Source: CBDFLD01 sp965249005 (GTDB lineage: Bacteria > Acidobacteriota > UBA6911). From it: DNA of 64,000 nucleotides. The translations under genes were made by a program, and so were the position numbers. The notes below the pieces were generated by a model that saw only the letters and a list, made by a program, of their open reading frames with translations, was not told where the DNA came from and did not search any database. The stretch lies in the NCBI GenBank assembly GCA_965249005.1, contig CBDFLD010000018.1, forward strand, positions 1 through 64,000. Reading direction: 5' to 3'. Shown in pieces: positions 45,101 through 52,759 of the stretch. Positions within the stretch are counted from its first letter, which is position 1. Each line of letters opens with the position of its first letter.

Positions 45101-46859
45101 CGCCGTGCGTCACGCTGACCGTCGAGCCATAGCCTCCGCCGTCGCCGCTTCCGCCGACCGCCACCGGGCCCCCGGTGGAACCGCCGTCGCCGCCGCCACC
45201 GCCGATGCTCTGGGCGACGATTCCCCGTGAGGAATCCCCTTTGGTCGTAATGTCACCGTAATTCTGGACGGTGACGGCGCCGCCATTGCCGGCATTGGCT
45301 CCGCTGCCCCCGATCGCGACCAGACCGCCGGCGTCGGAGCTGCTGCCACCGCTGCCCCCGACGGAGTGGGCGAAGATACCGTCCGATTGGGTCCCCGTGG
45401 TTTTGATCGTCCCCGAGCTACCGTTTGTGACCGTGACGGTACCGGCGCTGCCGCCGCCGGAACCGGACCCTCCGAGGGCAATCAGCCCGCCGGGACTTCC
45501 GCCCGAGCCCCCGCCGCCACCGATGCTCTCCGCAAAGATGCCGCGAGATTGCGGACCGGTGGTAGTGATCGCGCCATCGTTGGTCACCGAGGCTGCGTTA
45601 CCGTTGCCGCCATTGTCGGCGCTGCCCTGTAGCGAAAGGAGAAGATTGCCCGAAGTGCCGGACGACCCGCCCGTGCCCCCCTGGCTCTGAGCCAGAATAC
45701 CGTGTGCGAGCATTGCGGAAGTGGAGATGGTGCCGGTGCCTCGATTATCGATGGAGACCGGCCCGCCGCTTCCCCCGAAACCACCGCTGCCGGAACTACC
45801 GACGAGACCCCACTGGGAGCCACCGGTGCCGCCGTTGCCGCTCACGCTCAGGCCGAAAATGCCGTATGCTCCCTGACCCTTGGTGATGATGTTGCCGTTG
45901 TTGGTCACCGTCGCGCTCCCACCGTCACTGGAGTGGCCCCCGGTGCCTCCTCCCGGCGCCAAAAAACCGGAGCCGCCGTTTCCAGCAGCTCCGCTGCGGC
46001 TGAGCGCATAGATGCCGTGCTTGTCAGCGCCGGTGGTGGCCACCTGAATACCGGCGTTGTTCGTGACCTCGACCGTGCCGCCTTTGCCTCCGTCGCCACC
46101 ATCCTTGGCGGGCCAGAAGTTGAAGTAAGAATCCCCACCGTTGCCGCCTTTGCCGCCGATGCTGGCCGCCTCGATGCCGATCTTGTTCGTGGTGGACACA
46201 TCGGTCTCCAAGGTGTAATTGACCAGGTCCCCCTCTTTGCCGTCCTTCCCCGAACCTGGTGGCACGAAGAGCGCGCCAAAACTACCGTTGTCGCCGTCAA
46301 TGATTTTCCCTTTTTGCACCACACCGTTGACCCCGTCAACTACGACGGGGGGGGTCACAGCACCGGGGGTATCTTCGCTGAAGAGTTCGGCCTGCAGTTC
46401 CGAATCCAAGAGCCGCGTCTTGAGTGTGGCGGTAGTCGACCCAGGAGGGTCAGTAGCACGTCTCAGCTTCACGGTATTGGGCTCGGTTCCCGGCTCCACC
46501 ACGAAGCCCAAGGGGGGGGAGTCGCTGTTGTAGACCGTTTCACCGGGTGCCTTGACCAGGAACGCATAGCCGTCGGTGGTTTGCACGAACGCGGTCGCGC
46601 CCGCGGTCGGAGTTCCCGCTGGATCCGTCAGGAGTCCACTCACGGTCGTCGTCATCCCAGTGGCGGGATTCGTGACCGTGTCCCCCACCATCGACGTCGC
46701 TGACGGTGGTGCTGGTGGATCCTTCGACCAGAGAGCTGTTTCCAGGCACAAGACGGCCAGAAGGAAACACGCCCAACGCACTAGTGCAACCCAACGGCGT
46801 GTGTGGGGGAGCGAATCTCGAGCGCAAGAGCCTGACTCAACACTTGACACGTTCTGCAT
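42138..46859 (-). CDS. Autotransporter piece 1: signal peptide, head and first GGGGGNGG repeats
   Basis: 1573 aa from ATG 46859, where GAGGAG lies 8 bases upstream; a TTG five codons earlier is less likely. The long signal sequence (WVALVRWACFLLAVLCLETA) resembles the extended leaders of autotransporters. Residues 40-200 form a non-repetitive head (TSMVGDTVTNPATGMTTTVS). After that come repeats of about 60-70 residues, each with GILAQSIGGGGGNGG or a close variant alternating with VSVGVGGSGGxGG. The frame is lost after LTAQSVGGGG at the G tract (top-strand C run 42189-42197). Confidence 0.85.
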   Translation of the reverse strand: MQNVSSVESGSCARDSLPHTRRWVALVRWACFLLAVLCLETALWSKDPPAPPSATSMVGDTVTNPATGMTTTVSGLLTDPAGTPTAGATAFVQTTDGYAFLVKAPGETVYNSDSPPLGFVVEPGTEPNTVKLRRATDPPGSTTATLKTRLLDSELQAELFSEDTPGAVTPPVVVDGVNGVVQKGKIIDGDNGSFGALFVPPGSGKDGKEGDLVNYTLETDVSTTNKIGIEAASIGGKGGNGGDSYFNFWPAKDGGDGGKGGTVEVTNNAGIQVATTGADKHGIYALSRSGAAGNGGSGFLAPGGGTGGHSSDGGSATVTNNGNIITKGQGAYGIFGLSVSGNGGTGGSQWGLVGSSGSGGFGGSGGPVSIDNRGTGTISTSAMLAHGILAQSQGGTGGSSGTSGNLLLSLQGSADNGGNGNAASVTNDGAITTTGPQSRGIFAESIGGGGGSGGSPGGLIALGGSGSGGGSAGTVTVTNGSSGTIKTTGTQSDGIFAHSVGGSGGSSSDAGGLVAIGGSGANAGNGGAVTVQNYGDITTKGDSSRGIVAQSIGGGGGDGGSTGGPVAVGGSGDGGGYGSTVSVTHGGSIITEGKDSTGIFAQSVGGGGGSGGSAGSVSAFLGVAVGGRGGGGGAGGNVDLTLQGRDPNTASIVRTSGVGSVGIFAQSVGGGGGKGGGAFAVTGGFKGAVSIAVGGGGGKGGNGGTVTVLPGTGGISIIETSGDDSTGVLLQSVGVGGGNGGYAVSFAGSVGPVFSASLSVGVGGTGGDGGVGGTVDVSSIGAIAITTRGDRSSGFVAQSIGGGGGNGGYNVSMSGSGAATWSGAVAVGVGGSGGGGGDAGVVTNNMTGNISTMGDNSTGLLVQSVGGGGGNGGYNVSISGSVAGTGSGAVAVGLGGSGGGGGDAGVVTNTMTGNISTMGDNSTGLAVQSIGGGGGNGAFNVSGAIAASKSAAGSLGFGVGGAGGDGGTGSSANATVTGDVTTSGDSAYGVLLQSGGGGGGNGSINVTGAVTLAQQTSGALGFGVGGFGGNGGVVTGTVNGTVNTSGADSFGVLAQSLGGGGGNGGLNVSGALNLSRSTVSTSAAAAIGIGGFGGNGGNSGNVTFTRNGATNTSGANSDGVAIQSIAGGGGNGGLNVSAGIAGAMGGTTGAMTIGVGGFGDDGGTSADVTATLNGADVTATGGAGAPFIEGVDGVVRQFRRDGSNGVVAQSVGGGGGNGSINVSGGIALTSGGGSSGALNVGIGGFGGMGGAAGTVTLRLTAGTVASWGDDRSAVIAQSIGGGGGNGAINVTGGIVMDGALNVGIGGFGSNGGIAREVTATVETNLVAQGTTARGLLAQSIGGGGGNGGINVTGGIARETLADTPNLAFGLGGFGGAGNTSGDVTVTQEGSVTVTGGNSIGVLVQSVAGGGGAGGLNVTGSLAAGKGFAVTVGIGGKGGLGADAGDVLLTSDGGINVTGLGGAVESDPDIDRATENFGERANGILAQSIGGGGGQAGVNLSGVVTKGSPIALNVGGSGGGGGDAGNVTVTRGTKSETTLQTFGDQANGLTAQSVGGGGRRGRQSRAYRGHRKAV

Positions 46860-46874
46860 GATCTGTCTCCTCAA

Positions 46875-47512
46875 CCGGTGGAGCCAACAACCGGTTCGGC
46901 GTCCGCCGCTCTAAGCGTGCGATGTTGGCCCAGGTGCCGTCGCGCGGCGTCACGCTGTCACGGGCGACCGTGTCCCCCATCAATTCCGGGACTGGTATTT
47001 TTGATCTCGGCATAAACCTGGCATTTTGCGCCCCCGCCTCCCAGTACCGGCCGCGGTGACGGCCAGTAGAGGAATTATCAGGAGTCGGGAATGAAACGGC
47101 TGGAGAGCTTGAAAAAGTGTTCTATCCCGGCAATATGGCGAGTGCTGAATACCCATAGGTGTCCCCTAGACCTTATCGGCCTGCGACTGGCAAATCTTCT
47201 TACCCAGCAATCCGATGGGGGGCATGAGAACGTCCTGGACGAACGAGGTCATGATCGGTTTGCTCGTTTTCGATCTCATTCGGGATCCAGCACGTGGGAT
47301 ATGCGTCGACCATTGCGCTGGCCGTCTTGGAACTTCATGACCCGGCATATCTAACTGCCCGTCAGGAGATCTGTGCCGGAGATTCCGCGGGAAGGACGCA
47401 ATTAGTGGCCGGTGCGAAAACTCTTGGTTGAGGGGAGAGCAGGTGTGCTTGGTCTGGCCCGTTTACTTAATGGGACGCGGGTGTCGTTGTGGGGTACCCC
47501 GGGTGGCTGGAG
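46875..47512. other. Mostly empty stretch upstream of the autotransporter, with an MscL-like fragment
   Basis: About 640 bp. On the minus strand near 47180-47260 the reading IMTSFVQDVLMPPIGLLG matches the first membrane helix end of the mechanosensitive channel MscL; nothing before or after it fits, so it is at most a tiny remnant. The promoter of the autotransporter should lie in this interval but no clear -35/-10 pair stood out. Confidence 0.4.
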
Positions 47513-47582
47513 TGTGCCCAAACTGTGCCCGCGGCAGTCCAAGACCGCCCAATTCTACCCAACTCCACCCAAAGTAGAGCAG
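47513..47582 (-). repeat. Inverted copy of the tRNA-Phe att-flank repeat
   Basis: The complement reads GGGTGGAGTTGGGTAGAATT then GGCGGTCTTGGACTGCCGCG GGCACA, matching the flank at 13170-13231 and 21755-21820 in opposite orientation. No tRNA half is attached here. Confidence 0.7.
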
Positions 47583-47765
47583 ATTTAACCCGTTGATATC
47601 TCTTGCTTTTACAGGTATTTACGAAACGCTGGTGCGGGACTCCGTCGGAGTTCCCCTTGAGTCAAGTCTCGGATGGGATGGCATTTCGCCGCAACAGCCC
47701 ATGTATGATCCGGTCCAGTCCCGCGAAGCGCTGTACTCTGGACTCTCTCAGGCAGATCGACTGCG

Positions 47766-47862
47766 GCTGTCGAAGGAGACATAATACCCCCTATCAGAAG
47801 CTGCAGAAACGCCATCTCAGAAGGGACGTACTTCCGCGACGCAGCTTATTCTGCCTATCCTT
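47766..47862 (+). repeat. Interspersed hairpin repeat, copy h4
   Basis: The most diverged copy: GCCATCTCAGAAGGGACGTA then CTTCCGCGACGCAGC. It is preceded by CTGTCGAAGGAGACATAA, in which the TAA ends a short open frame (47593-47784) of unknown origin, and ends CTGCCTATCC directly at the cut C-terminus of the kinase gene. Confidence 0.75.
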
Positions 47863-48580
47863 CTTCCATCTCGTTAAATATCGCTGCAGATGTTTCTCCG
47901 CGAAACGGCTGAGACCCGGTGGCCTTCTCATATAGCACAACACCCAACGAGAAGAGATCGGTTCTAGCATCCAACTCTTTCCCAAGAGCCTGCTCCGGCG
48001 ACACATAGGCCACGGTTCCCATCGCAGTACCTGGCGTGGTCAACTGATCGTCTTGGGCTTGTGCCGTCGGCATTGCAGAACCAGCTTCTGTTGGGGATTC
48101 CGTGAGCTTTGCCAGTCCAAAGTCCAGGACCTTTGCGTGACCGCGCTTGGTGATGAAGATATTGGCGGGTTTGATATCCCGGTGAACGATGCCTTCGGAA
48201 TGGGCGGCGTCCAGTGAGTCTGCTATTTGAATCCCTAGTTCCAGTAGCTGATCGACTTCGACGGGCCCCGCGCTGATGCGGTGCTTCAGAGTCTCACCTT
48301 CGAGCATCTCCATCACGATGAACGGCTGGCTCTCGTGTTCACCAACATCGTAAATAGTGCAGATGTTTGGGTGATTCAGGGCAGAAGCAGCCTTGGCCTC
48401 ACGCTGAAACCGCTCCAACGCCTGATGATCCTGCGCCAGCGTCTCGGGAAGGAACTTCAAAGCTACGTGCCGACCCAGTCGGGTGTCTTCCGCCTTATAC
48501 ACAACCCCCATGCCTCCACCGCCCAGCTTGTCGAGGATCTTGTAGTGGGAGATCGTGGTGCCGATCATGTCAGTGCGCAT
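47855..48580 (-). CDS. Serine/threonine protein kinase, truncated after the kinase domain
   Basis: 241 aa. Kinase elements are complete through subdomain IX: glycine loop KLGGGGMGVVYKAED, VALKF (Lys), HRDIKPANIF, DFGLA, VAYVSPEQA and DLFSLGVVLYE. The homologous sequence stops at PFRGETSAAIFNEMEEG, where hairpin repeat h4 begins; the final helices of the kinase and any sensor domain are missing. Homology to the 757-aa kinase next door suggests the start is ATG 48568 (MIGTTISHYK). It is probably the last cistron of the kinase run, 12 bp after the preceding stop. Confidence 0.8.
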   Translation of the reverse strand: MRTDMIGTTISHYKILDKLGGGGMGVVYKAEDTRLGRHVALKFLPETLAQDHQALERFQREAKAASALNHPNICTIYDVGEHESQPFIVMEMLEGETLKHRISAGPVEVDQLLELGIQIADSLDAAHSEGIVHRDIKPANIFITKRGHAKVLDFGLAKLTESPTEAGSAMPTAQAQDDQLTTPGTAMGTVAYVSPEQALGKELDARTDLFSLGVVLYEKATGSQPFRGETSAAIFNEMEEG

Positions 48581-48592
48581 GGAGCAACTCGG

Positions 48593-50866
48593 TCATGTTT
48601 GCTTCGGAAAACTCATTCGGCGCAGCAAGTCCTGAAAACGAGGGTCGTTGCGGATAGGATCCCAGAATGGATAGTTGTTCAATAATACAAGAAGACCCTC
48701 CTTTTCATCGTATGCTTTTTCGAGCCATTCAAAGGTCTGATCCTTTTCACCAAGGGAGCACGTGATCATTGCTATCATGGCCGAAGGGAAATAGTCTCTT
48801 TCCCTTTTCCCCTCGCACTCGTTCAGTATCCTCACGGCATTCGCTTCGTTCCCCATCAATGCATAGGCGGAGGCAAGAAAGGCTTGACATATCGGGTCGT
48901 TCTTGTCCAGATTCAAGCCTGCTTTAGACGCCTCAAGAGCGGAAGTATATTCCCCCTTCGCAATGTGAGCCGGAGCGAGATGCCAGTAAAACCCAATGCG
49001 ACCTGGATCCAGTTCGATTCCCTTACGACACTGTTCAATTGCTGCATCGTATTGCCTTCTGTAAAGCAAGGCCAAGGCCAAGATCCGGTTTGCTTCGGGC
49101 AGAACGGGATCCAGCGCAAGGGCTTTCTCAGCTTCAGACATGGCATCGACTGACCGATTCATTTCTCCTAGAAACTCTGTATACATAGTGCGGAGTGAAG
49201 CGTCGTCAGGACGCAGGCGAATCGCTTTCTTGTATTCCCTTTCCGCACCTTCCCAATCCCATTCATACCAATGCAAGATCATTCCCAGAGAGTGGTGGAC
49301 TTCGGGGATCGTGTCGTCGAGATTCAGGGCCTTTTCCGCCTCCCTCTTGCCCTTGGGCATCACTTCTCCTGGTGCCTCCCAGCCAATAACTCCCAGGGCT
49401 GCATAAGACATGCCCAATCCCGAGTGAGCAAGCGCATAACTGTCATCCAACGAGAGGGCAAGTTCGAAGTATTCGATGCTCTTGTTGATTCCATCACGGG
49501 TTAACTTGTACAAATGATGCTTGCCCTTGAGAAACAGGCTGTAGGCATCAACGTTGTCGGTATGGCGTTTGGCCACGATCTCTTCTTGATCCCCGACCAA
49601 CCGGATCCTTAGCGCATCCACAATCTTTAGGGTAATGTCATCTTGGATCTCGAAGATGTCCTCCATCTCACGATCGTATCGTTCCGACCAAAGATGATAT
49701 CCGTCAGCGACGTTAATGAGCTGCGCCGTGATACGCAGCCGATTTCCCGCCTTGCGGAGACTCCCCTCCAACACAGTCTTCACGTCCAGCTTCCGGCCGA
49801 TCTCCCGTACATCCAGTCCCTTGTCCTTGAATGAGAAAGCCGACGTCCGAGCTACCACCCGCAAGTTCTCCAGTTTTGTCAGAGCGTTGATGAGCTCTTC
49901 CGCCAGTCCGTCGCAAAAGTACTCCTCTTCCTTGTCGCGGCTCATGTCTACGAAGGGGAGAACGGCAATGGAAGATTGTTCGGTTGTCTCTATACCGGGC
50001 GCAACCGTCGTGACACCGCCGGAGTCCAACTCGCGCTTCAGGCGGCGCAAATCTGCATTTAGACCCTTGGCCGACTGGTAGCGATCGTCCGGGGACTTGG
50101 CCAGCAACTTATCGACGATACGCCCAACTTGGTCGGATGAGTTCCGAACGTACCGAGCTATCGGATCCGGGTGCTTGCTGATAATGGAGGCTAGAGTATC
50201 GGGGACAGAACTACCCGAAAACGGATGACGTCCGGTGGTCATTTCATACAGTACGACCCCAAAGGAGAACAGATCCGTTCGATGATCCAACGGCTTCCCG
50301 CTGGCCTGCTCGGGAGACATGTAATCGACCGTTCCAAGCAATGTTCCGGACTGTGTCACATTCTGAGTAACCCCCTCAGGGTCCGCAGCAGTTGACGTGA
50401 GGGACTTGGCCAACCCGAAGTCCAGAACCTTGGCCTGTCCTCGGTGCGTAATGAAGATATTGGCGGGTTTGATGTCTCGATGGATAATCCCCTTGGAGTG
50501 GGCGACATCCAGTGCATCCGCAATCTGAATACCCAGTTCTAGAACCTCGGCCGTCTCTAGAGCCTTGCTCTCGATGCGGTGGCAAAGAGTCTGGCCTTCA
50601 AGCAACTCCATCGCAATGAAAGGCTGCCCCTCGCTCTCGCCAATGTCATGGATGGTACAGATGTTTGGGTGATTCAATGCGGAAGCGGCACGGGCTTCGC
50701 GCTGGAACCTCTCCAGTGCTTGGTGGTGTTCAGCGAGTTTCTCGGGGAGGAACTTCAAGGCGACATGACGGGCCAGGCGGGTATCTTCGGCTTTGTAGAC
50801 CACGCCCATACCCCCACCGCCTAGCTTCTCTGTGATCTTGTAATGGGAAATGGTCTTTCCGATCAT
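48593..50866 (-). CDS. Serine/threonine kinase with TolB-like domain and TPR array
   Basis: 757 aa. Residues 1-270 are a Hanks-type kinase (LGGGGMGVVYKAED, ALKFL, HRDIKPANIF, DFGLAK, DYMSPEQASG). Residues 295-420 are a FlgO/TolB-like domain (SSIAVLPFVDMSRDKEEEYF, GLAEELINALTKLENLRVVA, VLEGSLRKAGNRLRITAQLI). Residues 440-740 hold TPR-type repeats (YALAHSGLGMSYAALG, EAEKALALDPVLPEANRILA). No membrane helix links the parts, unlike many relatives. Likely an intracellular signalling kinase; no target is evident. It follows the PQQ gene by 30 bp. Confidence 0.9.
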   Translation of the reverse strand: MIGKTISHYKITEKLGGGGMGVVYKAEDTRLARHVALKFLPEKLAEHHQALERFQREARAASALNHPNICTIHDIGESEGQPFIAMELLEGQTLCHRIESKALETAEVLELGIQIADALDVAHSKGIIHRDIKPANIFITHRGQAKVLDFGLAKSLTSTAADPEGVTQNVTQSGTLLGTVDYMSPEQASGKPLDHRTDLFSFGVVLYEMTTGRHPFSGSSVPDTLASIISKHPDPIARYVRNSSDQVGRIVDKLLAKSPDDRYQSAKGLNADLRRLKRELDSGGVTTVAPGIETTEQSSIAVLPFVDMSRDKEEEYFCDGLAEELINALTKLENLRVVARTSAFSFKDKGLDVREIGRKLDVKTVLEGSLRKAGNRLRITAQLINVADGYHLWSERYDREMEDIFEIQDDITLKIVDALRIRLVGDQEEIVAKRHTDNVDAYSLFLKGKHHLYKLTRDGINKSIEYFELALSLDDSYALAHSGLGMSYAALGVIGWEAPGEVMPKGKREAEKALNLDDTIPEVHHSLGMILHWYEWDWEGAEREYKKAIRLRPDDASLRTMYTEFLGEMNRSVDAMSEAEKALALDPVLPEANRILALALLYRRQYDAAIEQCRKGIELDPGRIGFYWHLAPAHIAKGEYTSALEASKAGLNLDKNDPICQAFLASAYALMGNEANAVRILNECEGKRERDYFPSAMIAMITCSLGEKDQTFEWLEKAYDEKEGLLVLLNNYPFWDPIRNDPRFQDLLRRMSFPKQT

Positions 50867-50896
50867 TCAGTTTTCCGTTGGGGTTTGCGCCTCTCC

Positions 50897-52748
50897 CTAT
50901 TTGCCATCCACAGAAAAAGCCAGCAACACGTTGCCCGGCATGCCGCCCCAGAAGCCGTAGCCGGAATTGACGTATAGAATGCCGTCCACTACCGTGGGGC
51001 CCGCCGCATCTAGGGAACCTCCCCGCGCGGTCAATCCGTTAATGGTTTCGTACTCCCGCACGGTATCGATGTCCCACAGAATGGACCCGTCTTTACTCGA
51101 GTGGGCTCGCAGGTGGCCGTCTATGGAGCCGGAGAAGACCACACCGGGAATCAACGTCACGGCTGCCGATTGTGCAGGACTGCATGGCCTCCTATCACCG
51201 CAGCCAGGTGGAGCCGAGTACCAGACCCTTTCGCCCGTGCCGATGTGAAGCGCATACAACCCGCCACCGACGCTTGGATCGAACCGCACTTCGGCTCCTA
51301 GCTCTGCATGTTCCACCACGTCAAAAGCCACATCCGACACCGCAACGTACACCCTTTGATCGTCGGCTGCCGGGCCCCACTGGACGCCTCCCTGTATGCC
51401 CCCCCTTGCCGACGCGAACCTGCCAAAGGATTTCTCCGCTTCGATCGGGATCCAGGGCATGGACAATCCCGGATTTTTGGCCCACCAGCAAGGCTCGCTT
51501 GCCTTTTGGTAAAGACACCAGAATCGGGGAAGAACCGAAATCGAAATCCGGGCCGTTGGACTCGGGGCAGTTGGTCGTGTCCGGCATGAAGCAAGCTCCA
51601 TTGAAAGCATCGCCGGCAGTCATCTGGCGGGACCAAAGAATCTTTCCCGTATCCAGTTGGAACGCCATAATGGCATCGCTGGTTTCGTTGGGCGGATCCG
51701 AATAGTTATCGCCCGTCGCCACATAGAGAGCGTTGCTTTTGGGATCGATCGTCGGTGCTGACCACACGGCAGCTCCGGAAGGGCCCCAGAGCTGCGTTCC
51801 TACTTTGTTCTTCTCTGCCTTGCGAGCAGGCTCCGCGATGGTATAGGTCTTCCAGATTTGCTTTCCATTCTCGGAATTGAGAGCGACTACGCTGCCACGA
51901 AAGCTACAGCACTCATAGCTCGGATCCACGGCCGTGCCTTCCTCAAATGACGAGACCGGGACATAGAGGCGCTCGCCATGGAGTTGCGGCGCTCCAGTGA
52001 TGCGGGTGTCCGGATGCTCCTCCACCCGAGTCTTCCAGATCAGTTCACCGTTTCGGGCGTCGACCGAATAAACGTTACCGCGTAAATCGCCGAAGTACGC
52101 AGCATGACCTGGACCGATGGTAATTGCCGAGCGAACGGCGCTTGCAGCCTTGAAGGACCAGTGCGTACACCCTGTTTTTGCATCCAGGGCATACACGGTT
52201 CCGCGGGCGCTGCCCACGTAGAGCCGTCCTCCGACAACGGTGGGCTGTGCATAGGCCATGATGTCGTTGGCGAAGCCGAAGGCCCACTTCAGTTTTAGTT
52301 TTGGCACTTGCTCTGTGGCCAATCCAGCCATCTCCGTCGGTTGGAAGCGACTGTTTGAAAGGTCCACTCCCCATCCATTCCAGCGAGGGCCGTCGATTGG
52401 ATCGGCGAGGTCCTCCGCCGTCCCCGAACAAGATCCGATACCGGGATGAGAAGCTTCGGGCTCCGATCCGAATGGCTTACCAGCAACGAACTCGGCGATG
52501 AGCCGCCGTTCCCTCACCGTCCGGATCACTCCCAGAAGTCTCATCGTTCCAGTTTCCAAGGAATGGAGAACCGCCTCCGGAGACATCGTCCTCAGGGCTT
52601 GCATCCGCGGAGCCCGGGGTACGCCACCGTCGTGACAGGGTGCGCAATGTGTCTTATAAAGGTCGATTCCTTCCTGCGGCGCTGCAGTCGATGACGCGGA
52701 TGCAACGAACACGACAACTAAGGCTCTGATGCCATTGCCTATTCTCAT
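50897..52748 (-). pseudogene. PQQ-type cytochrome dehydrogenase (polyvinyl-alcohol dehydrogenase-like), one frameshift
   Basis: About 615 codons in two frames. The N-part (51321-52748) has a signal peptide, a heme-binding CAPCH motif near residue 37 and propeller blades with GxxxALDAKTG-type repeats (GTVYALDAKTGCTHW, GNVYSVDARNGELIW). The C-part (50897 to about 51400) continues with GGIQGGVQWGPAADDQRVYV and ends FWGGMPGNVLLAFSVDGK. They join at a 7-base G tract (top C run 51399-51405) where 6 would keep the frame. TAGGAG precedes the start. Periplasmic alcohol oxidation is the family role. It sits between two kinase genes with 11- and 30-bp gaps. Confidence 0.85.
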
Positions 52749-52759
52749 GTCGCAATCTC

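Larger units (their letters stand above)
34394..46859 (-). pseudogene. Giant autotransporter locus broken by three frameshifts
   Basis: One continuous minus-strand coding region of about 12.5 kb (about 4150 codons) in four frames joined at about 42190, 38590 and 35090. Order: signal peptide, non-repetitive head, some 30 units of the form GxxAQSIGGGGGNGG, PATR passenger repeats (autotransporter-associated beta strand), linker, C-terminal beta-barrel. The product would be a type Va secreted adhesin-like surface protein, with the barrel in the outer membrane. The base composition is much more GC-rich than the neighbours. The first frameshift is in a 9-base G tract where 8 would restore the frame, so phase variation, decay or base-calling error are all possible. 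Confidence 0.85.

Noticed and set aside
38465..46859. Repetitive GGNGG units read as a CRISPR-like or minisatellite array
   Set aside because: The periodicity is at codon level inside one protein-coding frame with family-typical AQSIGGGGG motifs; there are no conserved direct repeats with unique spacers.
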